Shown here in pieces: positions 1 through 7,855 of a stretch of 47,175 nucleotides of DNA (positions are counted from its first letter, which is position 1; each line of letters begins with the position of its first letter). The translations under genes were made by a program, and so were the position numbers. Location: IMG/VR virus record IMGVR_UViG_3300025122_005921, positions 1-47,175 of that record; one strand, 5' to 3'. The notes below the pieces were generated by a model. That model made no database searches, was not told where the DNA came from, and saw only the letters and a program-made list of their open reading frames with translations. The DNA is from a virus.

Positions 1-2
1 TG

Positions 3-785
3 ATAGATCCACGACCTAATAGTGAGAGTTATTCGATTCAAGATATTTTTAATTACAGGAGTCGCTTTCCTAATACAAAGATATTTCACAGAGTTAATGA
101 GTGTGATAAGAGAAAAAATACAAACTTCATGGACAATTTGATATTACAGTCAAGTCAAATAACTGATGTGACAGTATTTATAAGCAGCTGGTTATCAGAT
201 TACTTTTTTGAAAAAGGATTTAATAAAAAATCTCATGTGATCTATAACGGATGCAATAAAAATTTCTTTTTCAAAAAAGAAAAAAAAGATCTTCATAGCC
301 CTATAAGACTAGTAACACATCACTGGTCTGATAACTGGATGAAAGGGTTCGATATCTATTCAGATATAGATAGATATATTGAAGGTAACAGTGAATTAGA
401 GTTCACATATATTGGTAGATATTGCAAAGAATATTCTCCAAAAAATACAAAAATCATGCCACCTATGAGCGGAATTGATTTGGGTGATGAATTAAGAAAT
501 CACGATATTTATGTTACTGCTTCTAGGTGGGAACCGTGTGGAATGCACCATATAGAGGGAACCGCCTGTGGGCTTCCAGTTTTATATCATAAAGACGGCG
601 GCGGAATAAATGAATTTTGTAGTAGGCACGGTGAGAGCTTTGATAGCTTCAAGACATTTTTAAGTAATTTAGACACAATAATAAAAAATTATTCTGACTA
701 TACAAATCAAATAGATTATGACTTTTTAAGTTCTGTAAGATGCTGTGAAGATTATTATAATATTATTAAAGATACGATATTATAA
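3..785 (+). CDS. Glycosyltransferase, GT4-like (5' end outside window)
   Basis: The reading frame is open from position 3, so the gene starts left of the window. The ATG at 129 is internal, because the codons before it read a typical glycosyltransferase segment (RVNECDKRKNT). The protein looks like the nucleotide-sugar-binding C-terminal half of a GT-B enzyme: the EX7E-type motif WEPCGMHHIEG is followed by GLPVLYHKDGGG, as in family GT4. It would move a sugar from a nucleotide donor to an unknown acceptor in the cytoplasm. No membrane segment is visible. Its stop overlaps the ATG of the sulfotransferase (TAATG), so the two are translationally coupled. Donor and acceptor cannot be told from the sequence. 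Confidence 0.82.
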   Translation: MDPRPNSESYSIQDIFNYRSRFPNTKIFHRVNECDKRKNTNFMDNLILQSSQITDVTVFISSWLSDYFFEKGFNKKSHVIYNGCNKNFFFKKEKKDLHSPIRLVTHHWSDNWMKGFDIYSDIDRYIEGNSELEFTYIGRYCKEYSPKNTKIMPPMSGIDLGDELRNHDIYVTASRWEPCGMHHIEGTACGLPVLYHKDGGGINEFCSRHGESFDSFKTFLSNLDTIIKNYSDYTNQIDYDFLSSVRCCEDYYNIIKDTIL

Positions 786-1492
786 TGAATAAGCCATTTA
801 AATATATTCACATCCCCAAGACAGCCGGTGTTTCTGTGAGAGATTCCGGGCTTGTTAAGAAAGAAAACTGGACCGGACATACTCCGGTGATGGACATAAA
901 GGATCTTGATAAGTTTTTTAGTTTTTGTTTCGTGAGAAATCCATATTCTAAAATTTTATCAAGTTATCTCTTTTTAAAATCTCATCCCTCAGGAGATAGT
1001 AATAGACACATTATTGATAAATGGACAAAAAAAGAATTTCTAAACTTAGCTTATTCAAACTTTAAAGAATTTTGTGTAGGATATAGTCTAGGAGATGTAG
1101 ATGAATTAGATGATAAGCATTTTTTATTCACTCAGACTTCATATCTAGTGGATAAATCTGCAAATATCTTGGTTGATTTTGTGGGATCATTTGAGAATTT
1201 AAAAGATGACTGGATCAAGCTTCAAAAAATAAACGGAGTTCAAGAAAGTGAGTTGATTAGCTTGCCTTGGAAGAATAGACTTAAAAATTCTGAGAATATT
1301 AATTGGCGACTAAAGAAGACTGATAAAGAGCAAATTGAGTGGTATAACACATTTGCAGATAGAGAGCTCGACTGGAGAGATTTTTATGATGATATATCTG
1401 CAGATATAGTTTACTCTAAAATGGAACAAGACTTTATTAATTTTGGATATGAAAGATCAAGCTATAAAAAGAAGCTTTGGCATGAAGTATGA
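785..1492 (+). CDS. Sulfotransferase-family protein
   Basis: This 235-residue protein has both PAPS-binding signatures of carbohydrate sulfotransferases. The 5'-phosphosulfate loop is near the N-terminus (HIPKTAG, residues 9-15, with Lys12). The 3'-phosphate motif is FVRNPYSKILSSY (residues 49-61, with Arg51 and Ser59/60). Known relatives move sulfate from PAPS to a hydroxyl of a sugar. The protein lacks the N-terminal membrane anchor of eukaryotic members and should be soluble. It starts on the stop of the preceding glycosyltransferase and overlaps the mutase gene by 11 bases, so it probably modifies the same glycan. No PAPS-making genes are in the window, so PAPS would come from the host. 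Confidence 0.8.
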   Translation: MNKPFKYIHIPKTAGVSVRDSGLVKKENWTGHTPVMDIKDLDKFFSFCFVRNPYSKILSSYLFLKSHPSGDSNRHIIDKWTKKEFLNLAYSNFKEFCVGYSLGDVDELDDKHFLFTQTSYLVDKSANILVDFVGSFENLKDDWIKLQKINGVQESELISLPWKNRLKNSENINWRLKKTDKEQIEWYNTFADRELDWRDFYDDISADIVYSKMEQDFINFGYERSSYKKKLWHEV

Positions 1493-2573
1493 TTTTTTAA
1501 TAGTTGGAGCAGGTTTATTTGGTTCTGTATTTGCTGAGCATGCAATAAGAAATGGGAAGAGTGTTCTTATAGTTGATAAAAGAGAGCACATAGGTGGAAA
1601 TTGTTATACTAAAAATAAAGAAGGTATCAATATTCATGTATACGGACCCCATATATTTCACACAAGCAATGAAAAGATATGGGATTATGTAAATCAATTT
1701 TCTAGATTTAATCACTTTAGATATTCACCCAAGGTAAATTACAAGGGAGATATCTACTCCTTCCCTATAAATCTAATGACATTAAATCAGCTTTGGGGTA
1801 TCAAGACCCCTGATGAAGCTAAGAAAAAGCTCGAAGAGGTCAGAGTAAAAATAGATAAACCAAAAAATCTTGAAGAGTGGGCTTTATCACAGGTGGGTGA
1901 AGAAGTATATGAAATATTTATAAAAGGATATACTTCAAAACAGTGGATGCGATCGCCTAAAGACTTGCCAGCATCAATTATTAAAAGACTTCCAATCAGA
2001 CTCACATATGATGAAAACTACTTTAACGACAGCTTCCAGGGAATTCCAATTGGTGGTTACACTGGATTAATTAATAACATGATTGATGGCTCAGACGTCG
2101 AATTAGGTGTAGACTTTTTTAAGGATAGAGATAGGCTTCAAAAGGTTAGCAAAAATATCGTCTACACAGGAAAGATAGATGAATATTTTAATTATGAGTT
2201 TGGTGATCTTGAATATAGAACACAAAAATTTTTAACAAAAAGAGTCGATGGTGATTTTCAGGGAACTGCAGGCGTGAATTACACAGATATCAAAGTTCCG
2301 TTTACCAGAATAATAGAGCATAAGCATTTTGAGTTTTTAAAGAAAGATTTTTCTTATGTCACACGGGACTATCCGGATAAGTGGAATAGAGAAAAAACTC
2401 CCTATTACCCAATAAATGATGATAAAAATACAGACATTTATAAAAAATACAAGATGTTATCTAAAAAAGAAGCTGGAGTAATTTTTGGCGGTAGGTTAGC
2501 AGAATATAGATATTTTGACATGCATCAGGTAATAGGATCTGCTATGAATAAATTTAAAAAAATAGAAGATTAA
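1482..2573 (+). CDS. glf: UDP-galactopyranose mutase
   Basis: This flavoenzyme interconverts UDP-galactopyranose and UDP-galactofuranose, supplying the furanose donor. The N-terminal FAD fold is clear (FLIVGAGLFG), followed by the family segment HVYGPHIFHTSN and, later, YTGKIDEYF. With the start at ATG 1482 the protein is 363 residues, a normal bacterial length. A longer frame opening at TTG 1443 would add 13 residues before MKYDFLIVGAG that do not fit the family. The start lies inside the end of the sulfotransferase gene. The stop overlaps by 4 bases the stop of the convergent gene on the other strand, so no room exists for a terminator. The presence of glf implies galactofuranose in the glycan. 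Confidence 0.95.
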   Translation: MKYDFLIVGAGLFGSVFAEHAIRNGKSVLIVDKREHIGGNCYTKNKEGINIHVYGPHIFHTSNEKIWDYVNQFSRFNHFRYSPKVNYKGDIYSFPINLMTLNQLWGIKTPDEAKKKLEEVRVKIDKPKNLEEWALSQVGEEVYEIFIKGYTSKQWMRSPKDLPASIIKRLPIRLTYDENYFNDSFQGIPIGGYTGLINNMIDGSDVELGVDFFKDRDRLQKVSKNIVYTGKIDEYFNYEFGDLEYRTQKFLTKRVDGDFQGTAGVNYTDIKVPFTRIIEHKHFEFLKKDFSYVTRDYPDKWNREKTPYYPINDDKNTDIYKKYKMLSKKEAGVIFGGRLAEYRYFDMHQVIGSAMNKFKKIED

Positions 2574-3562
2574 GATACTTTATTAAATTCTATTTCTGAT
2601 GCCACTTTCCAGTCATGTCCTTGCATCACATTAAGCATGTATTGAACACGTTTTTTTCCAGTATGATATTTCATAATGTGATCATATGCATTTTGACCTA
2701 TTCTTGCACATTCTTCTTTGTTGTCTAGATAGAATTCCATTTTTTCTTTAAACTCTTCAATTGTAGAATAATATACACATGACTCGCCGTCAACAAATTT
2801 ATTAGGGTATATTATAAATGGCTTTTGAACAAAGCAGCAAGCTCTATTGGCAGAAATTTCCCACATTCTCATGCAGCAATTTCCAGCACCCCATGCACTA
2901 ACACCTATCCACGATCTTCTAATCATTTTCAAATAAGTGTCAAAATCAAATTTTTTATTAATTAGAACATCTCTACCCATGCTTTTCAATTCTAGACAGT
3001 GATTATGTGCCGGCCTTCTTAACCCGTCATCTAGCTGCCCAAAGCTGCAGAAAATATCAAATTTCTTTTCTTCGGGTTCGCCAAAATATCGATTCCATGC
3101 ACCAATATAGCAGGGAATTATTTTGTCTCGCTCAAGATCTTCTGGAAATACTACTCTTTTAAAATACCACCTGCACTTATCATACATTTCCTCATTGATC
3201 CAGGGATTGCCTCTATGTCGAGAAGGATCAGTTTTTGCGTCTTCACACTGCGTAGGCGTGTCAGTATAGCTAGTACATGTCCACTCACTGTCTGTAATGT
3301 ATGCAGTGACATCAGGTCTATTGATTTTATCTAAAAGGTAATACTTTCCTGAACGATGCTGTCCCCTTATTTTTCCAAAGATGGCAAAGATATAGTCAGC
3401 ATCTTTTGCATGCTCTAGTACTTCATCATCACTATACACATTTTTTACACCATTTCCAGGATCTGTTGCAATTACTTCTATGTCGTTATCATATAGCCCG
3501 TCAATTATTAGAGGAGCTAGTGCATTCAATTTTCTATCTGGCGTTATAGCTACTATTTTCAT
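2570..3562 (-). CDS. Glycosyltransferase, Glyco_trans_1_2/CgeB-like
   Basis: This 330-residue protein starts MKIVAITPDRKLNALAPLI. Its C-terminal part resembles the Glyco_trans_1_2 domain: an NCCMRMWEISANRACCFVQ segment, then a block with STIEEFKEKMEFYLDNKEE, and a terminal helix. This is the donor-binding half of a GT-B fold. It has several cysteines (a CC pair twice) but no obvious metal motif. No signal peptide or membrane segment is seen. It is the second gene of a two-gene minus-strand unit: its ATG overlaps the stop of the radical SAM gene (TAATG), so the two are co-translated. The donor sugar is unknown; glycosyltransferase function is likely but not certain. Confidence 0.65.
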   Translation of the reverse strand: MKIVAITPDRKLNALAPLIIDGLYDNDIEVIATDPGNGVKNVYSDDEVLEHAKDADYIFAIFGKIRGQHRSGKYYLLDKINRPDVTAYITDSEWTCTSYTDTPTQCEDAKTDPSRHRGNPWINEEMYDKCRWYFKRVVFPEDLERDKIIPCYIGAWNRYFGEPEEKKFDIFCSFGQLDDGLRRPAHNHCLELKSMGRDVLINKKFDFDTYLKMIRRSWIGVSAWGAGNCCMRMWEISANRACCFVQKPFIIYPNKFVDGESCVYYSTIEEFKEKMEFYLDNKEECARIGQNAYDHIMKYHTGKKRVQYMLNVMQGHDWKVASEIEFNKVS

Positions 3563-5052
3563 TATTCAGTTGTTTTTAAAATATGATCCGGAAGTGATAT
3601 ATTTCCCATGCCCATGGAATGTTCATAGTTTATTCCAGATCTAGATGGGTTAAAAGATATATCTAACTTTTCTCTAACTTCTTTCTCAAGAGCATCTCTG
3701 TGATTAACTATTTCTCTCACATCAAGATAGTCTGTCCATACATATGATACATACCCTCCGTCAGGATCACCCTTATAGTAATCTAGCTCAGATAAATAGT
3801 CAACTGATGCTTGATAAAGCTTTTCACCAGTTATTTTACTCACATAAACATAGTGATCGTCACATTTAACAGCTTCATCAAAATAAGGTGATCCCGGGTA
3901 CGTTGTAATAATGGTACAGTCAAAATCATCTGGAGCGGCTTTTAAAAGCCAGTTCTTTGTATTTTCTATTGATTTTTCATTCTCTCCGGCGTGACCAATA
4001 GACATTAATGCCTTAACTTTGAGATCGTGATTTTTTGCTATCTCTACAGCTCTAGTATTATCTTCCCTGGTTGCATTTTTTTGAATAGTCTTAAGAACTC
4101 TAGGGTCGCCAGATTCAAATCCCGTAAGTAGCCATCTAAATCCGGCTCTATGCATGGCTGAAGCCTGATCTGCATTAAAGAGCTCAGCTTTTACAAATCC
4201 GCGAAGCCTAAAGTCAACACCAAGTTCTGATTGAAGATCTGATATGTTATTCATCAATTGAACCATGGATTTATTTACATTTAGTTCATCATCATAGAAC
4301 ATGAATCCAGTCATGTCATAGGTTTTGTAAAGATGACGCATTTCAGAAATAATTGACTCTATAGATCTAGTTCTAATTTTTCTTAAAAATGGAGAATTTC
4401 TTCCACTGCAAAATGTGCACCTAAATGGGCAACCTAGCTGAGCTATTAGGCTTATAGATTTATGATTTTCTATTTCATAGTGATAAGAATTTACATCTAC
4501 TAGATGTCTTGCAGGCATCGGAAGATTAGAAAAGTCTTCATTAGATAAAAAGAAAGGAGATTTTCTATCATCTGCATCAATAATTCCTTTATCTATCTTT
4601 AGCGCTTCAAAAATTGTAAATTCACCATCTCCGCACACTAAAACATCGAAAGCTTTTTGTAGCTTTTTGATATCTTCTGTAGCTCTATTACTTCTCTCTA
4701 GGCCGTTAGATTTTTCAAGTTTTGACGTCGCATTCATGAGTGTTACATGTGGTCCGCCTAATATTATTTTATTATTATCTAGAGATCTTATATGATTTGC
4801 AATTTTAACAGCAAACGGAACTTGAGGTGTAGTTGCTGTGATTCCAAATGTTTTAGATGACAAATTTAACTTAATATAGTCTGTAACCACATCTAGAAAA
4901 TTTTTAACTCCGCTCAAGTCTAGTACATCTATTTTAAATCCCTCTTTTTCTAGAGAGCTAGCCACCTTTAGAATTCCTATGTTCATAAATACTCTTTCAT
5001 CCAGAAGAAATGGAGAGGGCGGAATAATAAGACATATTTTTTCAAGTTTCAT
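3562..5052 (-). CDS. B12-binding radical SAM protein
   Basis: The N-terminal ~150 residues look like a cobalamin-binding Rossmann domain (KICLIIPPSPFLLDE, then KIILGGPHVT). They are followed by a radical SAM barrel whose iron-sulfur motif is GCPFRCTFC, with Cys208, Cys212 and Cys215 in CxxxCxxC spacing. At 496 residues it has the usual length of class B cobalamin-dependent radical SAM enzymes, which often methylate unreactive carbons or rearrange rings. The DxHxxG signature of free B12-binding domains is not evident, as in many of this class. With the glycosyltransferase that follows, it probably modifies a sugar or a glycan. The substrate is unknown. It is divergently placed to the gene at 5147, across a 94-base intergenic stretch. 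Confidence 0.85.
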   Translation of the reverse strand: MKLEKICLIIPPSPFLLDERVFMNIGILKVASSLEKEGFKIDVLDLSGVKNFLDVVTDYIKLNLSSKTFGITATTPQVPFAVKIANHIRSLDNNKIILGGPHVTLMNATSKLEKSNGLERSNRATEDIKKLQKAFDVLVCGDGEFTIFEALKIDKGIIDADDRKSPFFLSNEDFSNLPMPARHLVDVNSYHYEIENHKSISLIAQLGCPFRCTFCSGRNSPFLRKIRTRSIESIISEMRHLYKTYDMTGFMFYDDELNVNKSMVQLMNNISDLQSELGVDFRLRGFVKAELFNADQASAMHRAGFRWLLTGFESGDPRVLKTIQKNATREDNTRAVEIAKNHDLKVKALMSIGHAGENEKSIENTKNWLLKAAPDDFDCTIITTYPGSPYFDEAVKCDDHYVYVSKITGEKLYQASVDYLSELDYYKGDPDGGYVSYVWTDYLDVREIVNHRDALEKEVREKLDISFNPSRSGINYEHSMGMGNISLPDHILKTTE

Positions 5053-5146
5053 ATTTTATTTATATCACTTTTATTTTAAAAGTACAGTATTAACCAGACC
5101 AGTAAACATTTGTAAAATACATCATAACTCTTGGATTAGGTTAGCA
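5053..5146. promoter_or_regulatory. Divergent intergenic region with TATAAATA box on minus strand
   Basis: This AT-rich gap separates the minus-strand radical SAM unit from the plus-strand genes. On the minus strand, positions 5064-5057 read TATAAATA, the exact core of T4-type late promoters recognised by gp55. It sits only 4 bases upstream of the radical SAM ATG, so a transcript would begin at or beside the start codon and have almost no leader. No Shine-Dalgarno is seen there. The same octamer occurs inside a gene at 17629-17636, so chance is a real alternative. On the plus strand no confident promoter is seen. Confidence 0.3.
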
Positions 5147-5908
5147 ATGATAAATAATATCGCAGTTGTGACATATACAAATTCTATATGTGAGGATATA
5201 TGGCCAATTTATTTCGGTCAGTTAGATAAATATGGAAACAAACTTAAAAGTTATGTTTTTTCAGATAAGCTTCCTAGCCCAGGAGAGTTTGAAGGACACA
5301 CGTTTCTCAAGTATAATAATGAAAATCCCTATTACATGCAGTATAATAATTTATTAGAATCACTAGAAGAGGAGTACATCATATACTGTCAAGAAGATTT
5401 TTTCCTACAGAGCGAAATAGACTATGAAGAATTAAAGAGATGTCTTCTGGTTCTAGAAAATACAGACTATTCATTTGTAAGGCTTGTTAAGACAGATATC
5501 GGAGCGTGGAAACATTCTAGTGAATGTAAAAAAAGAGATTGGGAAGTGATAGAGTTGGATGACAATATATACTGCGCACATTCAACAGATTTCGATGCAT
5601 TTTCATTCCAGATGCAAGCAACCTTGTGGAAAAAGTCAGATATGATTAATCTTTACAACCATGTCAAATCAGAAAAGTGGCTTGAAGACAGAGAGTGGGA
5701 TAAGGGAATGAGAGAAACAAATACAAAAGGTTCATATTACTATAAGGACTCCGCTAAGGAAGGGCCTTATCACTGGGCGCCTGAAATTTGGCCATATGTG
5801 TGTACTGCCGTTGGAAGGGGAAAGTGGACGCTTTCTGTTCATGGAGATAGGCTTTTAAATATTCTTAATGAATATAGTGTTGATATTAGAAAAAGAGGAA
5901 TTAGATAA
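5147..5908 (+). CDS. Putative GT-A-like glycosyltransferase (paralogue of 6967-7740)
   Basis: With the start at ATG 5147 (MINNIAVVTYTNSICEDIW) the protein has 253 residues and aligns end to end with the gene at 6967. The longer frame opening at 4979 would run through the divergent gene's start and is rejected. A YIIYCQEDF segment near residue 75-83 sits where a GT-A enzyme carries its metal-binding acidic pair. Both copies share a C-terminal block (GKWTLSVHG, then NEY and KRG). No membrane segment is present. The family is one I cannot name, so glycosyltransferase is inferred from the acidic motif and from its setting among sugar genes. It opens the plus-strand run after the minus-strand island. 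Confidence 0.55.
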   Translation: MINNIAVVTYTNSICEDIWPIYFGQLDKYGNKLKSYVFSDKLPSPGEFEGHTFLKYNNENPYYMQYNNLLESLEEEYIIYCQEDFFLQSEIDYEELKRCLLVLENTDYSFVRLVKTDIGAWKHSSECKKRDWEVIELDDNIYCAHSTDFDAFSFQMQATLWKKSDMINLYNHVKSEKWLEDREWDKGMRETNTKGSYYYKDSAKEGPYHWAPEIWPYVCTAVGRGKWTLSVHGDRLLNILNEYSVDIRKRGIR

Positions 5909-5915
5909 AGCATTT

Positions 5916-6134
5916 ATGAAAACCTATGAGCATTATAGAAATATCGGTGGCTACCCTTCATTTGATCAATTAAATTATATTATTGACTGGTCTCAATTTA
6001 ATGATGATCCCAGGACACAAAACTTAGATCTACATCTAGGATCACTTATAAATCACAGTCTTATTAGAGATGACAAGATTAATGTTCATGGATTTGGAGA
6101 GCATCCTAACGGCTGGTGGAATGGAAAAAAATAG
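5916..6134 (+). pseudogene. Truncated N-terminal copy of the glycosyltransferase at 9328-10326
   Basis: This 72-residue frame (MKTYEHYRNIGGYPSFDQL...) matches only the first ~70 residues of the 332-residue protein at 9328. Shared elements include FNDDPRTQNLDLHLG against FANDPRTKDIDFHIG, and GEHPNGWWNGK against GEWPNSWFNGK. It then stops just after WWNGKK, so the donor-binding half is missing. It begins 7 bases after the preceding gene. It is best read as a remnant of a duplicated gene pair, because the gene before it is also duplicated (at 6967). It may still be translated, and could act as a small acceptor-binding protein, but no catalytic part remains. Confidence 0.6.
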
Positions 6135-6141
6135 GGCCACT

Positions 6142-6954
6142 ATGATAAAAACAGTAATATCACAGCGTGAAGCACTAAAAAAGCTATCACAGGCTATTAG
6201 TAAGCCCATTTATGTTGAAAAGACACAGTCTTCGGAAATAAGGGCAAGCAATATTGATCCACAAATAGTCTCTTCATGGTACGATCACTTAAATAAAAGC
6301 GGCATTCTAGTCGTTAGCTCAAGGACAGACATTTTAAATTTTTTAATTCATAGATATAATCTTGTGTCTTATTTAGAAATTGGGGTACGAGATGGTAACA
6401 ATTTTAGAAATATTAGATGTCTAAATAAGACAGGAGTTGATCCTTCAAAAGAGTTCCCAGATATTGAAAATGTTGTGTATACGACTTCAGATGAATTCTT
6501 TTCTTCTCTTGAGGGGGATGTAAAGTATGATCTAATATTTATCGATGGTCTTCATTTAGATCACCAGGTAAGCAAAGATATTCAAAATTCTCTTAGCCAC
6601 CTTTATGAAAATGGAATAATTTTAATGCATGACTGTAACCCTCCTACTATTCATCATGCTCGTGAAGACTTCAGTGATCTAAGCACACCTGCTGGAGGAA
6701 AGTGGAATGGAACAACATGGAAGGCATATGCTAGAGAGAGGTGTACAAATAAAGATATCTTTGCATGTGTTATTGATTTGGACTGGGGTTGTGGATTAAT
6801 TCATATTCAGGATAAGCAAAAGCTATATAATAAAGACGAACTTGATACATGCTTAGAGTACACATACATGGATGAAAATAGAAAAAGTTTGCTTAATTTA
6901 ATATCTGTGGATAAGTTTTTATCCATGGATATTGGAAAAGATACTCAAGGATAA
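6142..6954 (+). CDS. SAM-dependent methyltransferase, Methyltransf_24-like
   Basis: The class I methyltransferase core is visible: motif I YLEIGVRDGNNF (residues 78-89), an acidic residue after the second strand (GVDPSKEF), and LIFIDGLHLDHQV (131-143) followed by GIILMHDCNPP. The IDGxH plus HD pattern is typical of the Methyltransf_24 family in sugar clusters, which O-methylates sugars and may bind a metal through the Asp and His residues. I chose ATG 6142 because a TAGGG element lies upstream and residues before it do not resemble the family. The frame extends upstream to 6070, overlapping the truncated gene. The protein has 270 residues and is soluble. It probably caps or decorates the glycan. 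Confidence 0.75.
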   Translation: MIKTVISQREALKKLSQAISKPIYVEKTQSSEIRASNIDPQIVSSWYDHLNKSGILVVSSRTDILNFLIHRYNLVSYLEIGVRDGNNFRNIRCLNKTGVDPSKEFPDIENVVYTTSDEFFSSLEGDVKYDLIFIDGLHLDHQVSKDIQNSLSHLYENGIILMHDCNPPTIHHAREDFSDLSTPAGGKWNGTTWKAYARERCTNKDIFACVIDLDWGCGLIHIQDKQKLYNKDELDTCLEYTYMDENRKSLLNLISVDKFLSMDIGKDTQG

Positions 6955-6966
6955 TAAGGATTTAAA

Positions 6967-7740
6967 GTGAAAGATTTAAGCAAGATATCGTTAGTAACAT
7001 ATACCAATTTAAATTGTCATGACATATTAAGGCCCCATATAGGTCAAATAGATAAATTTGCTAGCAAGTTTAAGAGTCATATTTTTACAGATGGCGTCCC
7101 AGATTTTGGCTTTAATAAAGACAGACATCAAATATCAATATATGATGATAGTGAGCCATACTATAAGCAATGGTTGACTTGCCTAGATAATGTAGAAGAA
7201 GATTATATAATTTATCTTCAAGAAGACTTTTGGTTATTTGATCACACTGATTATAGTGAAATTTTAAGATGTAAAAAGTTTTTAGATGAAAGTGATTATA
7301 GCTTTGTTAGACTTGCAAAATATGATCTTAGGCTTGGAATGCATAGACCAAAGTCTTATAAGATAAAAGATTTCCCTGATGTTAGGCTAGACGATAATAT
7401 ATTTGATGCATATTGTCATGATAGTGATTGTTATTCATTTATGATGCAGGCAACACTTTGGAAAAAGAAAGATTTTATAAAACTATATAGCCAGGCAAAA
7501 TCCACTAGAATCGAATCTCCAGAGTGGTGGGAAGCAACAATGGATTGCAAGATAAAAGGTGCGTTTTATCATCAAGAGGATATGCCTAAGCTTGGCCCAT
7601 GGCATTGGCAGTCTAAGACATTACCTCATATATCTACGGCAGTAGGATATGGAAAATGGACACTATCTGTTCATGGAGGTCGTTTATTAGATATAATAAA
7701 TGAGTATGGAATAGATGTTAAAAAAAGAGGAACAAGATAG
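6967..7740 (+). CDS. Putative GT-A-like glycosyltransferase (paralogue of 5147-5908)
   Basis: This 257-residue protein starts at GTG 6967, behind an AAGGA Shine-Dalgarno at 6956-6960. It matches the protein at 5147 across its length: VTYTN near the start, YIIYLQEDFW around residue 78-87, FMMQATLWKKKD in the middle and GKWTLSVHGGRLL near the end. The QEDF motif is a plausible metal-binding pair. It follows the methyltransferase by 12 bases. The divergence between the two copies is large enough that they may use different donors or acceptors. The family name is not recognised, and the function is inferred from motif and context. Confidence 0.55.
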   Translation: MKDLSKISLVTYTNLNCHDILRPHIGQIDKFASKFKSHIFTDGVPDFGFNKDRHQISIYDDSEPYYKQWLTCLDNVEEDYIIYLQEDFWLFDHTDYSEILRCKKFLDESDYSFVRLAKYDLRLGMHRPKSYKIKDFPDVRLDDNIFDAYCHDSDCYSFMMQATLWKKKDFIKLYSQAKSTRIESPEWWEATMDCKIKGAFYHQEDMPKLGPWHWQSKTLPHISTAVGYGKWTLSVHGGRLLDIINEYGIDVKKRGTR

Positions 7741-7748
7741 TGGAGCTG

Positions 7749-7850
7749 ATGTTAAGATTTATTAATTTTATTATTTCTATATTTAAGAGAAATAAAGAAG
7801 ATGAAAAAGAATCTGCATCTAGAAAAAATGATCCATTCATATATGATTGA
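7749..7850 (+). CDS. Very small membrane peptide (33 residues)
   Basis: This short frame opens at ATG 7749, 8 bases after the previous stop, with GGAG at 7742-7745 close upstream. The product, MLRFINFIISIFKRNKEDEK and 13 more residues, has one short hydrophobic helix followed by a strongly charged tail, like a single-span or membrane-surface peptide. It fills an otherwise empty gap between a glycosyltransferase and the carbamoyltransferase and ends just before the latter's start, which is consistent with a real coupled gene. The tight Shine-Dalgarno spacing and small size leave doubt. No family is recognised. Confidence 0.4.
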   Translation: MLRFINFIISIFKRNKEDEKESASRKNDPFIYD

Positions 7851-7855
7851 TCTTA

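Noticed and set aside
4979-5146. Longer plus-strand start for the gene at 5147
   Set aside because: The extension overlaps the start of the divergent radical SAM gene, and its residues do not match the paralogue at 6967.
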